Origin: Eubacterium ramulus ATCC 29099
GTDB taxonomy: Bacteria > Bacillota > Clostridia > Lachnospirales > Lachnospiraceae
Length of the DNA: 46,020 bases
Assembly: GCF_000469345.1 (NCBI RefSeq)
Contig: NZ_KI271082.1
Coordinates: forward strand, 1 to 46,020
Direction of reading: 5' to 3'
Shown here: one piece after another, positions 8,494-15,870 of the stretch
How the letters are laid out: every line of letters begins with the position of its first letter
Position numbering within the stretch: position 1 is the first letter of the stretch
The notes under the pieces: model-generated
What the model was told of the DNA's origin: nothing
Seen by the model: only the letters and a program-made list of their open reading frames with translations
Databases searched by the model: none
Translations under genes and position numbers: made by a program

Positions 8494-8560
8494 CGAAAGG
8501 TGTCGTATTTTGTCTCCCCCGCTAACAATCGCTTGGGAAGAAAAAATACGACACCTTTCG
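8494..8560. repeat. Family B stem-loop, copy 2 (terminator-like)
   Basis: Perfect 18-bp arms (8494-8511 and 8543-8560) around a 31-base loop. Read on the minus strand, the loop aligns without gaps to that of copy 1 (3726-3756) and shares CGATTGTTAGC, while the neighbouring pairing bases have changed together (GCGG/CCGC there, CCC/GGG here). It follows the AGCS gene. Confidence 0.75.
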
Positions 8561-8631
8561 CTATTTACATATCATATGTTGTACAACAAACAATCGTTCA
8601 TTCTGCGTGATACAGCCCACAAGGTCTATCT

Positions 8632-8746
8632 GCGGCTGCTCATTAACTGACATTAAAAAAAGAGTGAGAATTTCATCAAAGCGAACGTCTTAGTTCGCGT
8701 GATGCAATTCTCACTCTTTTTTTATTCGCAGCCTACATGCAGCCGC
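8632..8746. repeat. Family C nested palindrome, copy 1 (bidirectional terminator)
   Basis: 115-bp element of three nested stems: GCGGCTGC (8632-8639) / GCAGCCGC (8739-8746); an A-rich arm ending in GAGTGAGAATT (8655-8672) with its T-rich complement (8706-8722); and GCGAAC/GTTCGC (8681-8686, 8693-8698) closing the loop GTCTTA. The A- and T-runs make the middle stem a terminator in both directions between the convergent AGCS and LVIVD genes. A same-length copy lies at 13841-13955. Confidence 0.8.
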
Positions 8747-8758
8747 TTCATCGCCACC

Positions 8759-10105
8759 TTAATGCAGCCCTTCTTCCCCGGTATACCGCAAAATATATAA
8801 TCCGTCCTGTTGTGTTGAAATATATATATTTTCTCTGTCATCTACCAGAACATCTTCTGTAATTGCGATTGGCGATCCCGGCATCAGATTGTGTTCTTTA
8901 TTGTCAAACAACATTTTCTCTGGATCCGGCGGTAGAAAATATGCCACTTCTTTTGGTACAAACGGATCTGACACATCGAAAATACGCAATCCAGCATGAA
9001 AATAACAGCACAGCACTTTCTGATCCAGTTTCTGATATACATCTACCCCAAATGCATCAAATAAATTATGCGGTCCAAATGGAACTCTTACACTATCTAC
9101 AAAATTGAAATTCGTTCCATGTGTGTATCCTTCCGGAACTTCCGGATATGGAAATACCGCAATCACACGGGGTTGTTTCACCACACCTGTTTCAACCATC
9201 AGGATCGTATTCATTGCCTGATATTCTACTTTTTTTCCAAATCCATTTTCCTTGATACCATCAAAGTAGCGGCTTCTTTCCCCTTCTGTCGACACGATTG
9301 CAAAAGGACGGTCTCCCAGAGGATAAGCGGTATGAACCGGTGCACCACCCGCATCTCCGCCAAATACAGGATTTATTGGCAATTTGCTGATCATTTTCGG
9401 ATTACTTTTATCATGGACATCCACCATTACAAAACCAACATTTGAATATGCAAGATACGCAATATCATCTTTTACGGTTACCGCATGAACAAATGGATGA
9501 AACAGATGATCCCCGAATTTTACATCATCCGCGTCTTTTTCAATCTGTTCCGGTACATAAAAGTGGCCTGCCTCCACCGGATTGGTCGGATCCTGTAAAT
9601 CAATAATTCGCAAAAAGAAACTTGCAAATCCTTCATCGCATCCGGTAATGTATGCATACCGTCCGCCACTGTAAAAAGATCTGTGTACGCCCTGCCCTCC
9701 CGGACATTCAAATTTCCCCAGATATTTTGGTGTTTCCGGATCTGTTTTCACATCCCAGATCATAATTCCACCCCAGCTCGGACAGTTTTCCTCACATCCC
9801 ATCAGGAAACTTGCCTGACTTCCATGCGCAGTAATCATCAATCCATCTGCCACCTGAATTTTCATGGTAGCCTGTCCATCCTTAATATCATAAAACCAGG
9901 GGCCTTCGATCCATTTCACATTCCTTGGATTTTCCGGATCTGTAACTTCTACAATATTCCAACCATTATGTGCAAAGGATGCCGTATATAAATAATACCT
10001 GTCATCAACTTTTTGCATTGCCATCTGGAATGCCGGCTTCCCGTTTAAATCATCAAATCCGATCTGCCTGATGTTCTTCATCAATGGTTCTTTTCTTAAA
10101 ATCAC
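8759..10105 (-). CDS. LVIVD-repeat beta-propeller protein
   Basis: About 448 residues. I choose the GTG at 10105 because a perfect GGGAGGAGG lies at 10114-10122 with an 8-base gap; an ATG at 10132 overlaps the upstream stop but has no site. Repeated motifs such as WNIVEVTDPENP, LRIIDLQDPTNP, FVMVDVHDKSNP and LRIFDVSDPFVP mark blades of an LVIVD-type propeller. No signal peptide is seen, so it is probably cytosolic. Histidines recur at similar places in several blades (HGSQ, HRSF, HPFVHAV, VHTAYP, GPHNLF), suggesting a central metal site and possibly an enzyme rather than a scaffold; that is inference. It is the last gene of the VOC-SDR-MFS operon. Confidence 0.85.
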   Translation of the reverse strand: MILRKEPLMKNIRQIGFDDLNGKPAFQMAMQKVDDRYYLYTASFAHNGWNIVEVTDPENPRNVKWIEGPWFYDIKDGQATMKIQVADGLMITAHGSQASFLMGCEENCPSWGGIMIWDVKTDPETPKYLGKFECPGGQGVHRSFYSGGRYAYITGCDEGFASFFLRIIDLQDPTNPVEAGHFYVPEQIEKDADDVKFGDHLFHPFVHAVTVKDDIAYLAYSNVGFVMVDVHDKSNPKMISKLPINPVFGGDAGGAPVHTAYPLGDRPFAIVSTEGERSRYFDGIKENGFGKKVEYQAMNTILMVETGVVKQPRVIAVFPYPEVPEGYTHGTNFNFVDSVRVPFGPHNLFDAFGVDVYQKLDQKVLCCYFHAGLRIFDVSDPFVPKEVAYFLPPDPEKMLFDNKEHNLMPGSPIAITEDVLVDDRENIYISTQQDGLYILRYTGEEGLH

Positions 10106-10128
10106 AAATATGTCCTCCTCCCTCAGGA

Positions 10129-11424
10129 TCATTCTGTCTCTCTCAAAATATCATGACCTAAAAATTTATCATAATCAATCTGACTTACAAAAATCATAGA
10201 AATTACACAGGCAATGATCAAACCGATATAAGCTCCTGCATATTTCTGTCCGAAAATATCATTTACATATTTTGTAAAGAATCCTACAAATGCAAATGCC
10301 ATGGTACGAATCACACTGAAAATCGGATAAATAATACCGTATGCAGCATCAAAATCCCGTCGTCCGAAAATTCTTGTGGTCATAGACACCAAGAAGTTTG
10401 CAGTACCGCCAAGATCTCCACCGATCATAACAATAGATATCCAGAGTGTGATCGTATTATTTGGAATCAGATTCATAACAACGGAAATAATAAACCAGAT
10501 CAGCATAACAAATGACGCTTTTTTTGTTCCGATTTTTGTATCCAACCAGCCCCAGGCAATACTCAGTACAATACCGCATAAGGAAGCAACGGAAAACATG
10601 ACCGTAGCCATTCCGGCTGTATACCCTTTGTCCACTGTGATCCTTGGTACCAGCTGACTGATCACACCCGTATTCGCCAACATCATGAAACCATATGCGC
10701 ATGCGATGCACCATACGACTTTATTTTTAAGTAATTTTTTTGCAGTCCATGGACTTACATAATTTTCACTCTCTTCTTTTAAAGCCTTCTTTGCTTCTTC
10801 TGTCATCGGCATATTATCCGGAAGCATTCCGGCTTCCTCCGGTGTATTTTTAATAGAGAACATACCAATGATGCCTAAAACGATTGTCATAATACCGGTA
10901 ATTGCGATACCATTCTGAAAACCGAAGGTAGCGATCAGCCAGTTTAACAGATACAGGAATGTAGCTGATGCCAGTGGCATAAACGCAGTCACATATCCCA
11001 TAACGATTCCACGTTTTCTCGGGAACCATTTTGCAATGACCGGACCGGTTGCCTGAAAACTGTATACATACGCAAAACCACAGGCAAAACAAATCGTAAC
11101 CAGATACATTGCCATAGAAGATGAATATCCATATAAAATGAATGCTGCACCAGCGATAATACAGGATAAAACAATCACAAATTTTGCACCTTTTTTCGTA
11201 ATTAACCGCGCTGTCAGAAATGCAATTATCATTCCAACCAGACCGGCAATGGTAGAAAACGAAAGCAGCGTAGAATAGTCCCATCCCTTTAACTCACAAA
11301 AACCCGGTACCATAACATTCAGACCATCAGCCGACGTACCCGTCATCATATAGTACAGCAGGCCACAGAAAATAATCGTCCACCAGCCCTTAATCCCAAA
11401 ACTGTGTTTTTCTTTTTTCTTCAT
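10129..11424 (-). CDS. OFA-type major facilitator superfamily transporter
   Basis: 431 residues with about twelve hydrophobic segments. The sequence after helix 2 (TARLITKKGAK) and GPVIAKWFPRKRGIVMGYV fit the oxalate/formate-antiporter (OFA) family, which moves organic anions. The cytoplasmic loop in the middle (PEEAGMLPDNMP) is typical of that family. It lies 22 bases from the SDR gene and about 23 from the LVIVD gene, so it probably imports the compound the operon metabolises. The start follows GGGAGGAAA. Confidence 0.88.
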   Translation of the reverse strand: MKKKEKHSFGIKGWWTIIFCGLLYYMMTGTSADGLNVMVPGFCELKGWDYSTLLSFSTIAGLVGMIIAFLTARLITKKGAKFVIVLSCIIAGAAFILYGYSSSMAMYLVTICFACGFAYVYSFQATGPVIAKWFPRKRGIVMGYVTAFMPLASATFLYLLNWLIATFGFQNGIAITGIMTIVLGIIGMFSIKNTPEEAGMLPDNMPMTEEAKKALKEESENYVSPWTAKKLLKNKVVWCIACAYGFMMLANTGVISQLVPRITVDKGYTAGMATVMFSVASLCGIVLSIAWGWLDTKIGTKKASFVMLIWFIISVVMNLIPNNTITLWISIVMIGGDLGGTANFLVSMTTRIFGRRDFDAAYGIIYPIFSVIRTMAFAFVGFFTKYVNDIFGQKYAGAYIGLIIACVISMIFVSQIDYDKFLGHDILRETE

Positions 11425-11446
11425 ATCAGATTTCCTCCCTTATCTG

Positions 11447-12205
11447 TCAGAAATGACTTCCCCCATTTGCGGTAATTCGCTGTCCGTTGATCCATTCTGC
11501 CTTTGGTGAACACAACAATACAACCGCCTGTGCCACATCCTTCGGTAATCCAACTTTCTTTAACGGAGTGCCCTCTTTTACCTCCTGAATAAATTCCGGA
11601 GATAAAACATCTTTTGCCATATGCGTCAGAGTAACTCCAGGAGCCACACTGTTTACAGTAATTCCTCTCACACCATATTCCAGCGCTGCATCATGCGCCA
11701 GCATCTCTACCGCAGCTTTTGTCGGTGAATATACAGAATGTCCATCTACCGGATATGGTACCGAACTGGATGAGATCAATACAATCCGACCATTATCATT
11801 CATGCGAAGACCACATTCCTTTACGCAGAAATAAGTACCCTTAAAGTTTACTCCGCAGACACGGTCAAAATCGGCCTCTGAATGCTCGAAAATTGGTTTT
11901 CTCGGAATATTTGCCCCTGCATTTGCAATAAAAATATCCAATTTTCCTAATTCTTTTTCACAATAATCAAACAGTCTTTCAATTTCAGCGACTTTGGAAA
12001 TATCTACATGCAAACCCTCTATCCGGACCTGATATTCCTCTGCTTTCTGACGCAGTTCTTTCATTGCCAGAACCGCTTCCTCTTCTGCCTCAAAATACGC
12101 TGCCAGAACGGAAGCTCCTTCCTGCATTAATTCTTCCGTGATACCTCTTCCGATTCCCCGTATTCCACCTGTTACAATTGCAATTTTTCCTTCAAGTTCT
12201 CTCAT
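11447..12205 (-). CDS. SDR-family NAD(P)-dependent oxidoreductase
   Basis: 252 residues of classical short-chain dehydrogenase/reductase type: nucleotide-binding TGGIRGIG near residue 12, NAGAN near 94, catalytic Ser in ISSSS, the YSPTK active-site motif near 158, and a C-terminal GQRITANGG. It acts on a carbonyl or hydroxyl group of the operon's substrate. Known SDRs of anaerobic polyphenol breakdown (phloroglucinol reductase, dihydrodaidzein reductase) are of this size, but the sequence alone does not decide. GAGGGGAGA precedes the ATG; it sits 17 bases after the VOC gene. Confidence 0.92.
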   Translation of the reverse strand: MRELEGKIAIVTGGIRGIGRGITEELMQEGASVLAAYFEAEEEAVLAMKELRQKAEEYQVRIEGLHVDISKVAEIERLFDYCEKELGKLDIFIANAGANIPRKPIFEHSEADFDRVCGVNFKGTYFCVKECGLRMNDNGRIVLISSSSVPYPVDGHSVYSPTKAAVEMLAHDAALEYGVRGITVNSVAPGVTLTHMAKDVLSPEFIQEVKEGTPLKKVGLPKDVAQAVVLLCSPKAEWINGQRITANGGSHF

Positions 12206-12222
12206 GTATCGTATCTCCCCTC

Positions 12223-12723
12223 TTATTTTTCCGGATACTGTTCTTCCGGTGGTAATGGATGAAAATCATCCGGTCTGTCATTCAGTTCTATAAAGCATCC
12301 CAATTGCTTACACAGATTATAATATGCAAATTCCTGCCCCATAGGATCTTTTCCGCCCTGCGCATGTTCGATTCCTTTTCTCTCAAGCATTTCTTTAGCA
12401 ACATTAAACGTTCCGTGCGGTGTCACAAAAGCAATGTGATGTATTCCCGGACCATGCTCTCTCAAAAATTCTGCATAAATACTCCGGTCATCTTTCGGTG
12501 CGATCAATTCAATTTCAATATTCGGATACATATTACATAATGCAATGTCCATAGCATATGGAACATTTTTTCCGTGAACTGACATTGATGTCATATTTTC
12601 TTCTGTAAAATGAAGAAATCCCCAGGGACCGATACCATACTCGTCATTCCAGATTTTTGCAGTTTCCATCACATCTTCTACAACCATACTGATCTGTCCC
12701 AGCTGCTTAAATACCGATGCCAT
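12223..12723 (-). CDS. VOC-superfamily protein (glyoxalase / epimerase-like)
   Basis: 166 residues from MASVFKQLG; the site GAGGAGGGAAG fixes this start, and the frame upstream to 12798 lies in the promoter. Two beta-alpha-beta-beta-beta units carry candidate metal ligands: Gln in GQISMVV, Glu in IEIELIAP, His in GIHHIAF and Glu in CFIELND, close to the methylmalonyl-CoA epimerase arrangement. Members catalyse epimerisation, isomerisation or C-C/C-O chemistry at carbons next to a carbonyl. Dihydrodaidzein racemase of isoflavone-reducing gut bacteria is of this family, so a racemase role here is possible but unproven. First gene of the operon. Confidence 0.85.
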   Translation of the reverse strand: MASVFKQLGQISMVVEDVMETAKIWNDEYGIGPWGFLHFTEENMTSMSVHGKNVPYAMDIALCNMYPNIEIELIAPKDDRSIYAEFLREHGPGIHHIAFVTPHGTFNVAKEMLERKGIEHAQGGKDPMGQEFAYYNLCKQLGCFIELNDRPDDFHPLPPEEQYPEK

Positions 12724-12768
12724 TTTTACTTCCCTCCTCTTATAATTCCTGTTATATTTGATAAATTT

Positions 12769-12798
12769 ATTATAAAAATTTATGCATTTTTTGTCCAA
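12769..12798 (-). promoter_or_regulatory. Promoter of the VOC-SDR-MFS-LVIVD operon
   Basis: Minus strand TTGGAC (12793-12798), 18-base spacer, TATAAT (12769-12774). Confidence 0.72.
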
Positions 12799-12819
12799 TT
12801 CTTATAATTGCATCATTTC

Positions 12820-12835
12820 ATAGCCAAATGGCTAT
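12820..12835. promoter_or_regulatory. Probable LysR binding site
   Basis: ATAGCC-AAAT-GGCTAT, a perfect interrupted palindrome containing T-N11-A, centred about 65 bp upstream of the expected start of the VOC operon and in the leader/promoter region of the divergent LysR gene. This is the standard place for the recognition site of a LysR activator that also represses itself. Confidence 0.65.
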
Positions 12836-12899
12836 AAAAAGGTTATATACATTACGCTATAAAGCTGTTACACTAATTTTAAGAAGGAGGTCTCTATCC

Positions 12900-13784
12900 A
12901 TGAACACATTACAGATGCAATGCTTTTTATCCATTGCCGAGAACAGATCATTTTCCAGAACCGCCAGAGAACTGTATGTCTCACAACCTACTTTAACGAA
13001 ACATATCCAGCATCTGGAAAATGAATTACAGGTTTTACTCTTTGACCGCTCCAAACATCCCATTGAACTTACCGGTTACGGAGAATTATACTATCAGGCA
13101 TTTTCTGACTTTTTCGGAGAGCTGAAACGCATCCGTCAGATTTCACTGAAACATAATGACTCTTTTAAAGGCACTTTAAATATCGGTATTTTATCCGGTT
13201 GGAAGCTTCCTGCCATTGTCCAGCAAACCCTTACCGCATTTTGTGAAATATATCCGGATATTCAGCTTACATTTGAAAACCACAATATAAAACGGATTTT
13301 ATCTCTCCTACACAAAGAAAAACTGGATGCCTGTTTTATCATGAAAGATTTTATTCCGGAATCTGAAGACACCAACTATTTACCTTTATTTGATGTACCC
13401 AAATATTTAATATATTCACCAAAACTATTTCCATCAGAAAAACAAGATATCACAGTTGCAGACATGAAAAATGAAGTCTTTTTTTCTTTATATGAAGATG
13501 ACACAGACTATACCAGACCTCTGATTCAAAAATACTGCCAGCAATATAACTTTACCCCAATTACCAGAAGTCTCCCGAACATTGAATCCGTTATATCAAA
13601 CATTGAATTTGGAAAAGGCATCGCCATACTGGATGGATTGACAACTTTAACGACAGCCGAAAAAATCGAAAAACTCACACTGTCTCCGCCACATACCCTT
13701 TGCCTTGCATGGCAGAAAACACCAAAATCCTCCTTATTACCTTTACTGGCCCAGGAATTTCAACTTACTTTTGCCAAGGAATAA
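12900..13784 (+). CDS. LysR-family transcriptional regulator (divergent from VOC operon)
   Basis: 294 residues from the ATG at 12900, preceded by AAGGAGG. The N-terminal helix-turn-helix reads FLSIAENRSFSRTARELYVSQPTLTKHI; the remainder is a LysR substrate-binding domain of two subdomains. It is divergent from the VOC-SDR-MFS-LVIVD operon with a LysR-type palindrome in the shared intergenic region, so it almost certainly controls that operon in response to the substrate or an intermediate. Confidence 0.92.
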   Translation: MNTLQMQCFLSIAENRSFSRTARELYVSQPTLTKHIQHLENELQVLLFDRSKHPIELTGYGELYYQAFSDFFGELKRIRQISLKHNDSFKGTLNIGILSGWKLPAIVQQTLTAFCEIYPDIQLTFENHNIKRILSLLHKEKLDACFIMKDFIPESEDTNYLPLFDVPKYLIYSPKLFPSEKQDITVADMKNEVFFSLYEDDTDYTRPLIQKYCQQYNFTPITRSLPNIESVISNIEFGKGIAILDGLTTLTTAEKIEKLTLSPPHTLCLAWQKTPKSSLLPLLAQEFQLTFAKE

Positions 13785-13785
13785 A

Positions 13786-13819
13786 TTTCATTCGAACGGG
13801 CGTCTTAACTCGAAGGATG
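13786..13819. repeat. Partial family C copy (central hairpin only)
   Basis: TTTCATTCGAACGGGCGTCTT and following bases repeat the central part of the adjacent full copy (13881-13912), including GGGCGTCTTA, but the right arm has drifted to ACTCG, so the hairpin is broken. A degenerate duplicate. Confidence 0.5.
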
Positions 13820-13840
13820 TGGCTCATAGGGTTCTTCCTT

Positions 13841-13955
13841 GCGGCTGCTCAAAAACTGACATTGAAAAAAGAGTGAGAATTTCATCTGAACGGGCGTCTT
13901 AGCCCGAAGGATGCAATTCTCACTCTTTTTTTACTCATAGCCTACATGCAGCCGC
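13841..13955. repeat. Family C nested palindrome, copy 2 (bidirectional terminator)
   Basis: 115 bp with the same outer arms GCGGCTGC (13841-13848) / GCAGCCGC (13948-13955) and GAGTGAGAATT / AATTCTCACTC middle stem as copy 1 at 8632-8746. The inner hairpin is CGGGC/GCCCG (13891-13895, 13902-13906) around GTCTTA, where copy 1 has GCGAAC/GTTCGC around the same loop. Located between convergent LysR and DEAD-box genes. Confidence 0.8.
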
Positions 13956-13965
13956 TCAAAAAACC

Positions 13966-15555
13966 CTATTTCGCATTGGCCGGCTCCACATTAATGCTCT
14001 TTCCTTTGATCTTAGCATTTTTCATTGCTTTCAATACAGCTGCGCCATACTCTCTCGGAACTTCCACAAATGTATAGCTGTCAAACATATCAATAGCTCC
14101 TACCAGATCACCCGGCATTCCGGATTCTCCGGCAACGGCTCCAAGGATATCTCCCGGACGCACGCGCTGCTTTTTACCAATATTGATAAAGAGACGAACC
14201 ATACCATCTTCTGCACCGGTATCAGAGAAATCGAAATTATCCTGTTTTACGCCTTCACGCTCTGCTTTTCCAAGTGCCTGATATAAAAAGGCTGCTGCCA
14301 GATCCATTGCTGTATAATCACCGTTATTGATCTGAGATTCGATCATATTTACCATCTTGGTCAGATCTTCATTTTCGATGATCTGGTCTAACTGATCCAT
14401 GATTTTTTCGCATTTGGCTTCCTCTACGTCACGCATGGACGGAATCGGCTGTGCATAGATCTTGGTCTTGCAATAACGCATGATCTCTTTTAACTTGTAA
14501 ACTTCTTTTCCTTTTACAAAAGAAAATGCTCTACCCGTTCTGCCTGCACGGCCGGTACGACCGATACGATGAACATAATACTCGTCATCCTGCGGCAGAT
14601 CGTAGTTAAACACTGCCTCAACGTCATCCACGTCGATACCACGGGCAGCGACATCCGTTGCCACCAGAATCTCTGTCTTGCCATTACGGAAGTTTCTCAT
14701 AACACGGTCACGCTGCTGCTGTTTCATATCACCATGCAGTCCTTCTGCAAAATAACCGCGGTTCTGAAGCTCGTTTGCCAGCTCATCTACCATATGTTTT
14801 GTATTACAGAATACAAGGGAAAGCTTCGGATCATAAACATCCAGAAGTCTTGTTAAAATATCCAGTTTATCTTTTCTTCTGACATCATAGTAATACTGCT
14901 CAATATTTTTCACCGTCAGTTCTTTTTTTACAACTTTGATGGTCAGTGCATCTTTCTGATACTGTTTTGTGATCTCCATGATCTCTTTCGGCATCGTTGC
15001 GGAAAAAAGAACGGTCTGGCGATCTTCCGGAAGATATTTTAACACTTCTTCGATATCCTCACGGAATCCCATATTCAGCATTTCATCTGCTTCATCCAGA
15101 ATGATCGTATGGATGAAATCACAGCGGATGGTTTTTCTTCTTAAATGGTCCATCACACGGCCCGGAGTACCAACGATAATCTGTACGCCGCCTTTTAAAG
15201 AACGGATCTGTTTTCCGATCTCCTGTCCGCCGTAGATTGGAAGAATTTTAATACCATGCATGTATTTTGCCAGGTTGTGTAACTCATTGGATACCTGGAT
15301 TGCAAGCTCACGGGTCGGGCATAAGATCAGTGCCTGTGTCTTCTTCAGCTTCGGATCCACTTTGTGAAGCAGCGGAATACCGAAGGATGCCGTTTTTCCT
15401 GTTCCTGTCTGCGCCTGTCCGATGACATCTCTGCCACTCATAACAGCCGGAATGGACTGTGCCTGGATTGGGGTTGCCTCCTCAAATCCCATTTCTTTGA
15501 TGGCCCGCAGAATCTGCGGATTTAAATCTAAATCTTCAAATAAAACTGTACTCAT
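13966..15555 (-). CDS. deaD: DEAD-box ATP-dependent RNA helicase (CsdA/DeaD-like)
   Basis: 529 residues from ATG at 15555 (GGAAAGGAA upstream). All helicase motifs are present: Q motif (GFEEATPIQAQSIP), motif I AQTGTGKT, Ia PTRELAIQ, Ib TPGR, II DEAD, III SAT, V ARGIDV, VI HRIGRTGRAGR. The C-terminal about 75 residues (RLFINIGKKQRVRPGDILGAVAGES) form a DbpA-type RRM that binds structured RNA. The protein unwinds RNA in ribosome assembly and mRNA turnover, often in the cold. It is monocistronic, ending at the family C stem-loop. Confidence 0.95.
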   Translation of the reverse strand: MSTVLFEDLDLNPQILRAIKEMGFEEATPIQAQSIPAVMSGRDVIGQAQTGTGKTASFGIPLLHKVDPKLKKTQALILCPTRELAIQVSNELHNLAKYMHGIKILPIYGGQEIGKQIRSLKGGVQIIVGTPGRVMDHLRRKTIRCDFIHTIILDEADEMLNMGFREDIEEVLKYLPEDRQTVLFSATMPKEIMEITKQYQKDALTIKVVKKELTVKNIEQYYYDVRRKDKLDILTRLLDVYDPKLSLVFCNTKHMVDELANELQNRGYFAEGLHGDMKQQQRDRVMRNFRNGKTEILVATDVAARGIDVDDVEAVFNYDLPQDDEYYVHRIGRTGRAGRTGRAFSFVKGKEVYKLKEIMRYCKTKIYAQPIPSMRDVEEAKCEKIMDQLDQIIENEDLTKMVNMIESQINNGDYTAMDLAAAFLYQALGKAEREGVKQDNFDFSDTGAEDGMVRLFINIGKKQRVRPGDILGAVAGESGMPGDLVGAIDMFDSYTFVEVPREYGAAVLKAMKNAKIKGKSINVEPANAK

Positions 15556-15789
15556 ATAGTTCCTTTCCAAATAAAAAGTTGTTATTCAGAGTTTTCTATA
15601 TTTATCTTATTTATAGCAACTCTATACGGATCTGCTTTTTTAAGTATTCCAAAAATTTTATAAAATACGTTTCAATATATGCTCTGAATAAATTTGCAGA
15701 AAAAAAGTGTGCTTTGCACACTGAATTCAATGATAACAAAGCACACTTTAAAAGTCAATGCAGAGATTTCTACAAAACATGTATTTACT

Positions 15790-15870
15790 CTTTTATGAGC
15801 GAATTATTCCTATGTAATTACACTTTTATGAGGGAATTATTACCATGTAGTTACACTTTTATGAGGGAAT
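15790..15870. repeat. Tandem 33-bp direct repeat, about 2.5 units
   Basis: Units at 15790-15822 and 15823-15855, with a partial third from 15856, each beginning CTTTTATGAG and ending TTACA. The array overlaps the last codons and stop of the MATE gene (stop at 15859-15861). No flanking spacers or cas genes, so it is not CRISPR. It could be the remains of an insertion-sequence end with several transposase sites or a slippage product. Confidence 0.7.

Noticed and set aside
15790-15870. Possible CRISPR array
   Set aside because: Units are directly adjacent without spacers and there are no cas genes.
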